DNA of 64,000 bases, taken from the NCBI GenBank assembly GCA_004794785.1, contig SJOL01004096.1, positions 85,609-149,608 of the forward strand, in the 5' to 3' direction. Within the stretch, counting starts at the first letter, position 1. Every line of letters starts with the position of its first letter. Below the pieces are notes generated by a model. That model did not search any database. It had not been told where the DNA came from and worked only from the letters and a program-made list of their open reading frames with translations. This stretch comes from Opisthorchis felineus (Eukaryota; Platyhelminthes; Trematoda; Opisthorchiida; Opisthorchiidae). Below are positions 33,253 through 46,120 of the stretch, piece by piece. The translations under genes and the position numbers were made by a program.

Positions 33253-36200
33253 GACATCGATGGCATGCTATTTGTCAGCCATGAAGTCACCTTTGAATGG
33301 GAGCCTTATTTAGATGTGCTTCTTCCGGACTGAATAATTTTTCGTTTTGTGCTTTATAGATAGCATAGTCTGAGATAGTCGGGCTGCAAGAATGTGTGAC
33401 CTAAGAGGTTTGGTTCCTCTTGTATACAGTCGGGGGACCATATCTGCATTGCTGTCTCAGTCAGATATCTAGTTAGGTTATACTTCTGTTACAAACAAAG
33501 CTATCAAATTGAATATACGGGTCTGTCCAGGCTTGCGCTCCGTGGACTTTCCCCTGTATGGTCCTGTCGGTTCTCTTTTAAATATTGACATCGAAGAGAC
33601 TTAACTGTTCGTCCGGTTATGACTCGACAGTATGATTGCTATTAATATAAAACTGTTCAACTCAAGAAATTGGAGAAAAACTAGAATGTGTAGTAACCAA
33701 GCATCCATTGTTTCACTGTGCATGACGTCACAGATTCCGGCTGAACACTGAACATCCGTCCAGAAAGAACGTGTACTGAGTTGCTGAGGCTGACTCGATC
33801 TCGAGTAAGTAGGGACCCGAAGTGGTTACCTAACAACTATGGGTAACGTTTGTTTATTCCGTTTATGCAGGCGGAAGGGATGTGAACAGAAGAAAAAATT
33901 GGCCAGACAAACTACCATTAGGCACGCACTGCATCAGAACTCAGTGGTCGCTGGATTGATGATCGAATTTCAGCCACCATCAGAAAAATGCAGTGTGACT
34001 TAAGCAGTGATAATACAGAGTCTGGTAGATGCTTGCTCTTCGTATCGGCTATCGCATTCGGAAAGATGAGTTCATAGCAGACAAGTCAGAAGAGTCACGT
34101 GATTACCCTTTAGCTAGGTCACTCGACCAGTCAAAAGGACGTAAACGACTGCATCATGAGGTCAAATCCAACTTATTGTTCGCTTCGCATTGCCTTTGAA
34201 CACAGAGCAGGATTTGATTTTGGCAAGCGAGTTTTGATGGTGAAGGAGGATCGTAAACGACCTAACAGATTGTGATAAGATACCTGGCAAGGAAAGGCTG
34301 AGATGACTTTCGTTTTCATGCCGATTGCTTTTTAGTCGACGGATTTATAACTACCAACAACTGAAAATTTCTTAAATTGTGTATAGCTGCATTTTATAAT
34401 CATATCCTTGGGCTTCTTGGGCTCACTTGAGACAGCTGCTTAAAATACACATTTTCAGTGAATTCCCACTGTGTTGCTGATCGCACTGAAGAACTTCCAT
34501 AATGCAGATTCGAAGAAAGCTTAGTTTACCAGAACAGGTTCAGTTTCTTTTGGACCCGGAACAATATATTCACACGGAAATCGTGGTGACTTTCAGCTGT
34601 TTCATTCGATCTGGGTTGTAACGTTTTCTTTCATAGATCCAGACTCATGACATTTAAAGCTCAGCTTGGAAACATGACACTACTCAGCTGCCTTACCAAA
34701 TGGTGTTGCAATGGTTGACGCGGAAAAAGACAGTTTACAAAATGGCAGATCCTAGTCAGGCACCATAGGGGATTACTTAGAAGATTAAAAGGTAGACTTC
34801 TCAAAATATACAGGAAAGTCGACTTATAGCATTCAGTCATACCCTGAAAAAAGGCCATATGTCGACCAGTCAGCTCAGACCCCTTCCAAAACTGTGCCCG
34901 TCTAAAGCGCAATCGAAACACTCGCTACAAGGTGTCATCTCGCGTAATTACTTGAGGGTATTTCGTGTTATGAACTTATCTGCCACACTGCCATCGAATG
35001 CAGCAAAGGTGTTTCATTGTGAGGAACCACGGAATATGACCATGACCTAGAGTTATTTTCCTTTGTCTTCTAGGAATCAGTCTATCTTCATTTGAAAAGC
35101 TCTTTCGTGCATATGTAAACTTACAATAGAGATATGTGTAGAAAATGGGTCACAGCTGTGGCCACCCACTTAGCTGGTTATGAATTCCGATCGCTGATAG
35201 CGACTTCTAGCAGACAGTTTTCTTCACAGAGAGAGGCATTGTATAGGTTACTATTCCGCACGCCACCAAATGAAGTCTCTGAGTTGGACGCGCGTGGCGT
35301 ATCTGGTCTGCATGCTCGCTGTACTCTTTTCTTAGTTGTTTCGTTCTCATTTATACGATTTTTTGAAAAAAACTAGGCGGCATTTACTTTGCCAGTGTAA
35401 ACAGTTGTTGATTCCACTTGAGAGGCAGAATCCTGATGGTCGGCTCCTCTACCGTCAACCCGACCCACTAGCACTGGTAAATCCACTTTGACAGATAAAA
35501 ACAAGCTGTTAATACATACTACTGATACAGTTTTGAGTACCTTGTTGCTTAGGCTATTCATAATGAAGAAACAGCATATGCAAGCCGTGCTGGACGACAG
35601 GTGAAAAGCGCCCTCGGTCTGAAATAAGAGAGAAGTTCGGTTGTTCTGATTGTGGGCAAACAGGAGTACACAGAAAAAAGGCTTTTTTACCAACTGCAAA
35701 GCAAAATTTCAAGTCAATAAACAAGGAAGAGTATATCCACAATGTGGAAGACCGAACTGCATATCATCAACCTGATTTGCTTGGCAATCACGGCCGGATT
35801 TGAAAAGAGCTGCGCAGGTACCTAAGGCTGATTTTTTGTTCGGTACAGGAGATTCACGGACTTCCAGGGACCAGTAAACTGGGTGTCCACCTGTGATCAG
35901 CTTTGACTGTCGGACCCACTGCAACATAAAAGGATACGGTGGTTGATTTCTATTCTGAGCTAATCATTCAAAATGTCAACAGCTATTTTGCTTGTAACTT
36001 TCTTGATCGAAACGGCAAAATAGAGAACTTTTTGCACGAGAACGCAACACGCCACTCATAAGGTTGCTGAAAACTGTCCAACAGTTGACTACCGGTGTCG
36101 ACCTTCTTGAAACTCCTCAAGTAGGTACACTTACCAAGATTTCGCCAACTTTATTTGCAGTTTTCCCCACGAGTTACCCACCCACATGGAGCTATCGGTT

Positions 36201-37104
36201 TATGTTGATCTTGAACATTCGAGAAATCTCTGGGGTTTCGAGTTTCTGAATGGGCTAATATTGTTTTGAACTGAAAAGGTCAGCTACAAATTCCTGAATT
36301 CGCCTTATCCACGACTAGGCGGTATCACAACACGCCGACTATTCGGGCCAGTTCCGGAAAACTTATCGCAAATAAATCTCACAGAAAGCAGACCGGCTTC
36401 TCTTCGCACTTGAACTAATAATTCTGCTACATAGATGAAGCCATGACGTTGGCCAAAAATATCCGGACTTTCTTTTATAGTGTGAACAGCATACATTCAA
36501 CATGATTATTCTCATTACACGTAAGAGTGACGGGTCTGTTGAACTTACTGTTATGACGAGCCTACACGATCAGGCCAGCGTTGAAGGGTTTCTACCATTT
36601 ATAGCGCGGTAAAAGCGTAATCACAGTATCGTCTACAAGAATGGCTCATATTTAAACGGCTCTCGAGGGTTAACACGGCAGCCTTGGAAGAAAGCTATTA
36701 TTCTCTACATTGTGACAGGAGACACGCTGAATGGAGAATTAAACTTAGTAGGCGCAACATTGTGGCCAAAACCCTTAGCAGAAGAATCAAGATAATGAAC
36801 CAGACAATGCATAGCAACGAACGTTGCTCATAAAGTAGGAAACGAATTGCGCTTCAGGAGGAAGTTGGCTGCGCAAGATTTTATTTGATCCCCCTTATTT
36901 GCATCAGTTGAGTATGTTTAACCATTAACATGATTTTACTGGTGGGCATTCATATGCTACCTAAATTGGGGTGTTTTGTTCTTCAGAGATGGAGTTGAGT
37001 CTCTTCAAGAGGTCCCTGTTCAGCAAATACTATAACCAGCTGAACACAGCATATGCGTTGAAAATTCTGCACACTGACTGTAAAATTGTCTTCACTCTGC
37101 GGAG
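33253..37104. other. No supported gene
   Basis: Contains unassigned frames such as 35134-35376 (+) and 35373-35699 (-), without motifs. I see no alignable repeat family here. Confidence 0.35.
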
Positions 37105-37383
37105 GAATCCGAACGTAACCGTTTGGACGATTTTTGCTTCGAATCGCTTCCAGCTGCTGTACCAGTGGTGCGTAAAACCATCAGATTCTTAGAATTGGCA
37201 AGAATGAATTTTCGTTTGCCGTTTTCCGCAGTCATCTTGCTTCAATCCATAAGCAGTAATTCCGATAATTTTACGACCAATGAAGCCAGTCGTCAGTCTG
37301 AAACAAAACTGACATTGCAATTGGAAACGCCTAGTTCAACGAACTTCCCAGTGGTCAAACGGAGTAGTTCTCCCTTACAGTAA
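37105..37383 (+). CDS. Candidate C-terminal exon, unknown
   Basis: A + strand frame runs about 90 codons to a TAA. Inside it, gccgttttccgcag at about 37219-37232 looks like a strong acceptor, so the real exon may begin at 37233. The C-terminal half is Ser/Thr-rich with SSNSDNFTTNEASRQSE. No family is recognised. Confidence 0.2.
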   Translation, partial: ESERNRLDDFCFESLPAAVPVVRKTIRFLELARMNFRLPFSAVILLQSISSNSDNFTTNEASRQSETKLTLQLETPSSTNFPVVKRSSSPLQ

Positions 37384-38223
37384 AACTAGGCTGATGTAGC
37401 AACACAGGCCATGTTTACTACTCCTGATACGATTAGGTCTGATTTGGTGAAATTAATCAGGTCATGCGAACTAAAACCGCTTTTAACGAGCAGCATATAT
37501 ACGAAACTCACTCACTCTCTCAGAGTTGTCCTAACTATACTGATCCCAAAAGAGATGCCAGCAACGACAGACTGCAACGACCTCCCTCAATAAATCTATC
37601 CAAATAAACTCCATGTGATAGCTCCATCTGTGCATGTACCTTGACAATGAGTAGATGTTGAATTTTGCCGGATTGGTTCACGGCATTCGGTCGATTGGCG
37701 AACTCATCCTCTCCATACCACTGTTAACTGCCACAGATAGTTCCTATCTTGCAATTTGATCCTGTTTATCAGACATTTCTCGGTCTTCCAAATGGTCTTT
37801 GGTTGTCCCTTAATACCCATGTGCGCAACAAATTACCATTGGTTTCGTAGTGCACTACTCATTGGTTTCATTTTATGTTTTGGCCTCTTCTATCTTGTAC
37901 TAGCTCGAGCTTGTGCCATGGTCTATTCCCCTTCTTCTCTTTGGAGTGCTGACTGCTGCAACAAATTTCACCAACGGGATTATCATGGTCACTCTTCGTC
38001 ACCAGCCATAAGCCGGTGCACGATCATCTCAAATTTAAAGCTCCCATAGACGATTAAATACCGCATTTCAATGTGATGCTCCGTCTCCGGGTAACTTAAT
38101 TTATCCAGGCACAACAGGGACGTGACCCCTTTTCCAGCGGAGTGCACATTGGGTGATGGCTACTGGGTAGCTGTGTTGTGAAATTTCCAAGAGAGAAACC
38201 TTCCTCCGAGGAACGTTTTTTGA

Positions 38224-38233
38224 GGGGGGGGGG
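38224..38233 (+). repeat. Ten-G homopolymer
   Basis: A run of ten G residues. The same length recurs at 62985-62994. Confidence 0.9.
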
Positions 38234-40149
38234 TAATATAACTTCCTCAGGGAATATGCGCTGATGCCTTATGTGGAATTCCCCTCTAACCGCCATGAAA
38301 TTTTACGTGTTATCTGACAGTTTGTCTAGCTTATCTGACGAATCGATACTCTTGTTGAAAAGGCGGCTTATCTTCCAGTTCGGCAAAATTGTCTTACCTA
38401 ACTTACGGCACTTCAACACATGTACAAGCCGCCTATCTACGAATGTTCAGTTAATTTCAATTTTGATCACCACCAGGGTAACATTCACATTGGCACCGCT
38501 TTCGTTTTTTTAAAGGAAGGAATAAAAAACGCCATTTTCCGGGTGTTTGAGTAAGATAGCGCCTGTTCATTTGAGAATAACGATCATTTGAGTGGTTGAT
38601 CCATGGAGGTTACCCTGAATTAGACTTTGTCTAGGCGAAACCAAATGAACGAGCGAGTAATTTTGTGAATGGCAACCGCTATTGGTTTCCTTTCGAGCCT
38701 CTAGTGGTGAAATTCAAAACTTCAATCCAAATGTTTCATCACCAGTCGAGTTGAAATCGTTCCTGCGGGGTTGATGACTGACGCGGTCAAATTGACTGAT
38801 GATTAAATATTTGCAGTCCACATTTCAATTTTGACGAAAAAACCAACAAGTAAGCAGCGCACTCCTGCAACTCAACGAGCCACACAAGAAACCAGTTCGC
38901 TTAGGGCCTGTTCATTAGACCTGGGATACGCGGTTAATGTAATGGGTCCCTATTAGACCGAATTCAGCACCGATACAGCTTTGGCGTTTGTCTTGACGCG
39001 AACGTCAGCCTTGAAAGTTCAGACTATGAACCAAGCTGAGAAAATACCGTTATTAAAGAACCGCGGTATGAATACATTTCTTGCAATCACATCTGTCGTA
39101 ATGTGTGTGAAAAAGGATAAAAAAGAAACCATTTACGCGGCTTGCTGTATTCTTTTAACTCAACCGATCACTCAAACTATGCTAGCCTCACAAAAAACCC
39201 TCAAGGCTTCATGAATTTAGGGTGCAAGTTCGAATTGACTGGGCAATTTTGCTCCAAAGAATGCAAACCTCTACGGTGGGCTTCTTCGTGCTATGACCTT
39301 AAATGGTAAGTCTTCGTGCTAAAACAATTGAAACCTTGAAGCAGCTGGAAGTTGACATTGTCAAACAAAAGTGAGATATAGAACAGACCCAACTCAGCTA
39401 AACCGATCGATAGACTTGAGCAGGTTAAACATAGCGTTAGAACATGAGAACAGATTGCGGGCTGCCCTTGTGGGATACTATGCATGAAGCACACCGCTGA
39501 AATAAATGTAGCCAGTTCTGTTTCATCAGTACTACGATGCAGATTAAAACAATATAAGTCAAGCTAGTAACACAAAATGAATAAACTTGAATTGAAAACT
39601 AAATACTGGTGACAAAAATGCTCTAAATTCAATTCTACTTAGCATTTGCCCTGAAACAAGGACACAACTGGTCTGTCGTTGCTCTTCTGATACAACTTAG
39701 TGAATTGGACAAACCAGGACGAGTGAAAACATAACAATAATCGGATTCTTTCAATGTCGAAAACTGGTAGTATGGGCGATCAACGGGGTGTTGGCGGCTA
39801 GGAGGTGACTGACTTTAGACAAAACGCAGCATGAAAGTTGAAAAATACCAATCATCTGTGTACGCCAACGTAGCTACTTCATGATGAATGTTTTGAACTA
39901 CAATCTTGTTCTCATCAAGGAGCCTGAAAACGATGGAATGTCCGCATACAACAATTCCCTGGTTATGTCACTTCGTACGATGGTGAAGGGTGTGCAAAAC
40001 AACCGACAACCGCGATTGACACCGAAATCTCACCCACGATCTCGAGAAGTTGCAACCTCTCTGAGATAGGATGAAATTGAATAACAACATTACTGCTGCT
40101 ACATCCGAGAACTGCAGGAGTGTGTTGGTCGAAAATGCTATACACCCGT
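38234..40149. other. No supported feature
   Basis: Only short frames (60-80 codons) with no motif or splice support. Confidence 0.4.
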
Positions 40150-40240
40150 TGGAATCTACGGGCGATACCTGCCAGGCTGTCTGAAGGCCCTAGAATGTTA
40201 ATGTAGAAAATACGGACACAACCGGCACCTGAAAACCTTA
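40150..40240 (+). repeat. Possible fragment of repeat family C
   Basis: ccaggctgtctgaaggccct followed by agaatgttaatgt resembles ccaggtcgtctgaaggccta and the following bases at 26044-26075. Confidence 0.3.
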
Positions 40241-40764
40241 ACAGAAATGACAGTTTGCCTGATACCTCCGACCCCTATCAAATTTCTCTGTCTGGAAATA
40301 TCGCTCCCACAATTCACGCTTCGAATCACCAAAGAACAGCTTGAGAAGGCTCTTTTGAGTAAGCTCTCAGAGTTTCACCGTGGGATCTCCACCAGTTCAT
40401 AGGTCATAAATGATGTGACTAGTACCCAGCCGTTTGACGCTTAATTTCCGCTGCATATGGGGATGTCTAACCACCATGATTGCTCATCTCAATCCCATCC
40501 AACACCGAGAAAACGCTATATGGTAGGTCTATTGATGAGACTGAAATATACTGTGGTGCACCCGAAATTCGACCGGTGATGGTGACTTACCCCCAGTCAT
40601 TCGCTTCCAACTGCAGTGAGGAAAAAATGTTGTTCTAAATATGGTGAACGTTAGCGCAGACCTCTGTGTGTAGTGTTCATTTAAAAACTCAGCTTAAGGA
40701 GGTAATCAACAGCGACCAAATGTACTTTTGTCTATGTCGTGACTATATGAACCACACTTTTCAT

Positions 40765-40900
40765 ATATCATTAACTGGTAGTCTTCTTCCTATATTTTCA
40801 GCTCATTTAGTGTCATTAATAGACGATTAAACCGTGCATTACGTCCTTCTATTCTGTCTTGCATCTAATCTCTACCTGGAACTACTCAACTCCCACAACA
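40765..40900 (+). repeat. 5' LTR (diverged, partial)
   Basis: The segment from about ctggtagtcttcttcctata to ctcaactcccacaaca aligns with 44325-44457. Shared blocks include tatattttcagct, gcgattaaa/gacgattaaa, acctggaac and actcaact. The 5' boundary could not be fixed, and a primer-binding site after it is not obvious. Confidence 0.55.
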
Positions 40901-41063
40901 ATTTAATCGCTTAATAAAGAAATGCATCATATCGTACGACCTACGATTTTTGATGCTGATTCTCATTCACCAGATACCACGAAACGATAGAATCATTGAT
41001 TCAATAACTTCAATGCCTACAACAACTCAATCAAGCCTGAAGGTCTAAATAAACTGGAAACTC

Positions 41064-41570
41064 TCGTGCACCATATCGATATTACGGTGTGTAACTTCAT
41101 TGCAGAATGTGACGACTGCCATTCTGCGATAACCTTACTGGAGAAACTTTATATTCGCCCAAAATTTATCGTGTGCACGCCAACTTCTAGCTACCCACAA
41201 ACAAGAACCCGGTCAAGATGTTGATCAGTTCGTCCAAAAACTGAAGTCACTTTCTGTGAATTCAAAACAGTATCTGCTATGGAACGTACAAACAAAGCAG
41301 TCCGACATGCCTTGATAACCGGGATGTAGTCGACAATAACTGCTAACCTGGCATGAATAAATAGTTGACAAAGCTCACGAGGCCGCAAGAGCTCTCGAAC
41401 TGGCATAAAAACAATCACAAGCTTACACACTCGTCCTCTCTCAATACCGAGACGTTTTCTGCCGCTACACAACAAATACGTTGCTTTTGTAGGAACCCCA
41501 AGTACCGTCATAACAAGTGTTCTGCTGCAGAATCGGTTCGCAAAAGTTGTTGAAAAACAGGACATTTTTA
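41064..41570 (+). pseudogene. gag remnant with zinc-knuckle-like motif
   Basis: The + strand shows a gag-like helical region (ECDDCHSAITLLEKLYI) broken by a frame change near 41180. DVDQFVQKLKSL continues in another frame. Towards the end, CFCRNPKYRHNKC and a second Cys cluster (ESVRKSC) resemble tandem nucleocapsid zinc knuckles. Several stops interrupt it. Gag proteins form the particle that packages element RNA; this copy cannot make an intact one. Confidence 0.6.
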
Positions 41571-41688
41571 GCGCGTCTGTAGATCCAAAACCTCAGAAAA
41601 TCACGTCGGTTAAGAACCAGATTCCTCAACCTATTCGTTTTTCCGTGCCGCTGCTCCCAATTGCCTATCTAAAACAACAACAGATATT

Positions 41689-42000
41689 TTGAACAGCGGC
41701 GTTGCTGTCCGATTTTTTTTCAATGCCAGCACCTACAGAAGTTTCGTCTCTTCATCAGTCTTACAAGCGCATAACTGTGAACTATGTCCGTTAGATTCTG
41801 CGATAACAATGGCGTCGACGATACATTCATGTTCCACCGGAGGTCACTGCCTTGTGTCCATTCAGTACAAGGGTGCAACATACAAGCGGCTCAAACTTTG
41901 TGTATTACCGAACCTCTGTACGGACGTCCTTCTCGCTTATGACTTCTCGGCGTCAAATGATAAAATGGAAATTTTATTAGACGACCAACGGGCACCCTAA
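41689..42000 (+). pseudogene. Aspartic protease remnant
   Basis: A 103-codon + strand frame. Where retropepsins carry D-(S/T)-G, this copy reads FFFNASTYRSFV, so the catalytic aspartate appears lost. A later strand, LPNLCTDVLLAYDF, corresponds to the second conserved part of the fold. It lies just after the gag cysteines, as expected for gag-pol elements. Confidence 0.5.
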
Positions 42001-42224
42001 CTTTATGTGGCGTGACATCTGCTAAACTAGGATCCCCATCTTTATTTACTAATCTTGCTGCGAATTACAAACAGATAGCCGCGAAATCTCGTCGTCATAC
42101 ACCGGCAGAATAACAGCTCATACTAACCGAAGTAGACTGATGATAAGTTCGAAGCATCAAATTCTCCATGGCGTGCGCAAGTACTCCCAATGCGCAATAC
42201 GGTCACAGACGCTTAGCTTTTACC

Positions 42225-42480
42225 AAGAATGGATCATCTGATCGAAACCATCGCACGCTATACCGTTTACAGTGCGGTGCATATCATCAGGTTCCAATAA
42301 TTGAGTCAGATAAGCTGTTACTGCATTAGAAGCCGACGGGAACCTATACCAGGTCCGGCGCATTCCTTTCGGAGTGACCAACGAACGATAAACAATATCA
42401 TCAAAGACGAGCAGATGCAAGACAAACTTCGCCTACATTGATAACGTTACTGTATAACGAGAGCTGACATCTTGGACATT
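42225..42480 (+). pseudogene. Reverse transcriptase core remnant
   Basis: RRIPFGVTN (42357-42383) is the family's R-x-x-P-F-G-(L/V)-x-N box. FAYIDNVT (42428-42451) stands in the position of the catalytic F-x-Y-x-D-D box, with the second Asp changed to Asn. The two lie in different frames, with stops between. Confidence 0.7.
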
Positions 42481-42819
42481 ATCTCGACGTGGCTAAAACA
42501 TAGAATATTACTATGAACAACAAAAAGATGCTTCACAACCGAAGAGAGTACTCTTTTGGGTTACATGGTCTTCAAAGGTATTACCAAACCTGACTCAGAA
42601 AGTGGTAATCCTACACTAGAATCCTTAACTCCGTAAAAAGGAAAATCTCAGAAAAGAGCCGTTGCTCTGTTAGCGTGCTACTCACACTGAACACCGGTAT
42701 TTTCGGAAAAAATTAACCCTCAATTAAGGACAAAATGTTTCCGCTTCTGGAGAGTTTCTAACTGCATTTGAGAACCTCAAGCACGAAAATGAGAATGCGA
42801 TAGTCGTTACTGTCGACTA

Positions 42820-43175
42820 CAGCATTCCCCTTGGGGTCGAAACTGATGCATCTGACATCGTTACTGGTGCTTCTCTTAGCCACGGTAATCGGCTGGTCGC
42901 TTCCTTCTCCAGGACCTTGAAAGCAAACGAGAAAACAACATTCCTCTGTCGAAAAAGGATCATCTTTAATTGTCGAAGAGATCTGCAGTTGGTAACGCTA
43001 TCTCCTCAGGAGACATTTTAAACTGATTACGAATCAAAGTTTGGCTGCTTTTATGTGCGGGAACAACAGAGAAGTAAAATAAAGAGTGACAAGATCGAAC
43101 GGTGGAAAATCGACAACTACGAAGTCGTTTATAGACCAGGAACGAATAACCGCGTTGCCGATGCCCTTTCTCGTA
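42820..43175 (+). pseudogene. RNase H domain remnant
   Basis: VETDASDIVTGASLS and LVASFSRTLKANEK (about 42836-42931) mark the start of a gypsy RNase H. IERWKIDNYEVVYRPG and NNRVADALSR (about 43094-43173) mark its end. The middle has a frame change near 42960-43050. Confidence 0.75.
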
Positions 43176-43184
43176 ACCTTTGTG

Positions 43185-44060
43185 TTGGCATTCTTGGGAC
43201 GCAGAAACTTCAAGAGCTTCATGACATATCATGCCATCCCGGAGTCACAAGATTTGCAACTTTTGTTCGTTCCATGAACCTTCATTTACAGCTAAAGATA
43301 TCCGACGAATGGTCTCTAACTGCTCCACACGCTCCGAACTCAAACGAAAATTTTGTGTTTTTTTTGTATGGCCAGTTTATCAAAGTCACACAACCTTTTG
43401 AACTACTTGGTGTTGATTTTAAAGGCCCGCTTCTCTCTAGCACTCGTAACAATAATTCTTAACAATCATTGAAGAGTACTCCCGATTTTCTTCTGCTTAT
43501 CCTTGTGCTGATATGTCCTCTTCCACCGTAAAGTGTTGCTTGAGTCAACTGTTTTCACTGTTCGGTATTCCCGCGTATAATCACTTTTTTGTTCGATAAA
43601 GGCGTTACCACAGTCACACAGCTGCCTGTAATCCACCATGTAATGTATCGCGACCCTACGGAAGAACATCTACCTCGTTCTAAGATCAGGAAACTTGCCT
43701 GCCACACACTGGGATGTTGTCATTCTTGATGATCCCCACTGTACCACATCCCCGTTATGAACGTCTTCTGCCGTTCACACGCCGATCATCCAACCGTGTC
43801 TCCTTGCCAACCTGGCTTACTGTGCCGGGCCATTCCTTTTAAAACTCAACGATCGAGACTCTAAACATGACGCCCTGTTAGAGGAAATGGAGCTGGTCTC
43901 TTGTTATCCACAGTACGCCCACATAATTTGTCCAGGTGGCAAACACGAAAACGTTCCCTAAGTCGTTTGACTCCTAAGGACAACTGCGTGACATCCAATC
44001 CTTCCCCAAGGAGAAGTGGAATCAGTGCATGTTGATGAACAAGAAGAACCTCATCTAACA
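43185..44060 (+). pseudogene. Integrase and 3' coding remnant
   Basis: LHDISCHPGVTRFATFVRS corresponds to the His-His part of the integrase zinc-binding domain. QPFELLGVDFKGPL is the start of the catalytic core with its first Asp. Beyond 43465 the frame breaks repeatedly, but core-like segments remain (EEYSRFSSAYPCADMSS across a frame). The part at 43761-43960 is repeated at 46121-46320. Confidence 0.7.
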
Positions 44061-44324
44061 ATATCAGTCACCATAATTATTCAAAAATATTGCAAGTTTA
44101 CCTATTAAAGTTGCCTCATTATCTCATTCTAAGGTAGACCAAGGAAATCATTTGGATATTACTGTAAGACAACCGTGCACTCACCCATGTATACTGCGCA
44201 ACAGGGAGGCTTGAATAACTCCAAGTAACTAACATAACTTCCGTTTTTTTACAAAACCTCGTTCGCTGAAAAAGTACACACTTATTGCAATGTGGGGCAA
44301 ATCTCAAGGCGACATAAACGATAC

Positions 44325-44457
44325 CTTTCACAAATCAAAAACTGGTAATATTCACTATATATTTTCAGCTAAATTAATATCATTTTAGGCGATTAAAAGG
44401 CCCTTCTAATCCTTTTTGCATCTCATCTGGACCTGGAACCACTCAACTCTCGCAACA
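44325..44457 (+). repeat. 3' LTR (diverged, partial)
   Basis: Aligns with 40765-40900; see the shared blocks tatattttcagct, gcgattaaa, acctggaacc and actcaactc. It ends cgcaaca. It is followed by cggtaccgggaacgcaggtt, which looks more like a primer-binding region than host DNA. It could therefore also be the 5' LTR of a second, truncated copy. Confidence 0.5.
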
Positions 44458-45435
44458 GTCTCAAAAACCCCACAGTCGGTACCGGGAACGCAGGTTCTTA
44501 ACCAGATCGCACATTGACCAACGGCCAGCATCTGAGCTTCCCTCCTCCATGACGAAGCGACCACACAGTTCTCCAATCCAACTATTTACGTCGAGTATTC
44601 TGCATACACAACATGGATTGAGATACTTGCGCTTTACGATATATTAGCGGAACCAGGGTTCTACGACCGGGACCACCCAGACAACTGCCAGTCGGACAAT
44701 TGACGATAGACATTTGTTCCGGAAAAATCCCCCTTTTTAGAACAATTTGCTCTAGGACAACTGTTGTCCAACTGTTATATTCAGGGTCCATTGAACTTAT
44801 TACTCTCGAAATCTACGAATTTCAAATCCGGATCGAAAGCGCAAACCACAATTCCGTTTTCTCTGGTTTGAAAATGAAAAAAAGCAACAATTCATAGTAG
44901 GTCTGTGTGTGTCAGTACGGAATGCATAGTTCATGTCGAAGAAAAACAACACACCAATAGTGGGAGCCCATTATTATTTGTTCGACAAATAGCTCGAATG
45001 AATGGTAGTCACATGTCAAAAAAGGTATGCAGAATTCACAACAATCATGACAGCTGGTGATTTTAGTTTGAAATCGAACAGAGTATAGATAGCGTCAGTA
45101 CCGATGTGGTCAGTTGAGTGTTTTGTGTACTGAAAAGCGACTTTTAACGTAGGTGATCTTTAAGGACAAATTACCGTTCAGGCCTCTACAACAGCAAAGT
45201 AAAGTGAGCTAAGTTTAAAAACCTTGAGAAGCGTGACCTCTTGGACGTTTTGAGGCCTACATTCCGAAGAATCATAGATACTATTTCACAGCTGTTTTCG
45301 ATCATTAAATAAAAGTAGTGAGTCTGTTTAGTTTCCAAGGCACGCTGAACCACCTCCTCATGGTGCCGACTGGGTAGCCCGGACGTCAGTCTGCGTGAGC
45401 TAAGAGTTCAGCAACTCCAGACAGGGCCAACCACC
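44458..45435. other. No supported gene
   Basis: Overlapping frames on both strands at 44582-44897, without motifs. The sequence sits between the LTR element and the zinc-finger frame. Confidence 0.35.
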
Positions 45436-45630
45436 ATGTTTGGTTTCAACGTGTTGGTTATTTTCGACAGTAAACAAGACGATCAAGCTGGCCCTTCTAA
45501 AGCAGTTTCAACCAGTGCACAGGGGCTCACGTGTAAGGACTGCGGCAAGTGCTGCAAATCGAAAGCTGGCTTTGTAGCTCACCATCTTTTTCACGTCAAT
45601 GAAAGTTCCTCTACCAAGTCGATCGCTTAA
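45436..45630 (+). pseudogene. C2H2 zinc-finger fragment, possibly retroelement-derived
   Basis: A 64-codon frame contains LTCKDCGKCCKSKAGFVAHH followed by LFH, which fits C-x2-C-x12-H-x3-H. A second Cys pair (AFCDCSRLF) follows after a stop. Fingers of this look occur at the N-terminus of some non-LTR retrotransposons such as R2, and also in host transcription factors. The location among transposon debris favours the former. No RT was found immediately downstream. Confidence 0.4.
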
Positions 45631-46120
45631 CTGGCCTTCTGTGATTGTTCCCGTCTTTTTTCCGATGAAGATTGGCCTCAGGCCTCCTGGACGACGCGCA
45701 TACTCAATACATCACAATGCAGATAACCTCGACTGAATGAGGAATTCTGGTACCTGCTTGTTGCAGCAAGAGTCACGCGTGTCCAACTAGTTTCGATGCT
45801 TTGTCCCGTTTGTTCACAATGACAGTTCCCGCACCATTATCTGGTTTGGGCATGATTAGATCCAGGCTGTTCTATAGTTCTTTTAAAGCCAGATTATTTC
45901 ATTCGAATTACCGGTACCGAATGTATGATATAAACTAAATTGGACTAATCACCGTTAAGTATCTTGATGCATTGAAAGGCAGGTTGTAGATCTTTCGGTG
46001 AGCACAACGATGTCCTTTTACGCCTAACGAATCGCGCAAACAAATAATACGATCATTCAGCAGTATCTCTGTTTAATTACTTTTCATAATGATCTGGAAC
46101 GCCAACCGAAAATCAACTCA

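Larger units (their letters stand above)
40765..44457 (+). mobile_element. Degenerate Ty3/gypsy LTR retrotransposon
   Basis: A single + strand element of about 3.7 kb is bounded by short diverged LTRs. It carries, in order, gag with zinc-knuckle-like cysteines, an aspartic protease remnant, RT, RNase H and integrase. Every domain is interrupted by stops or frame changes, so the copy is dead. The pol order (protease, RT, RNase H, integrase) is that of Ty3/gypsy. Gypsy elements of the CsRn1 group are known from trematodes, and this copy may belong there, but I cannot confirm it without a search. No target-site duplication could be defined. Confidence 0.8.
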
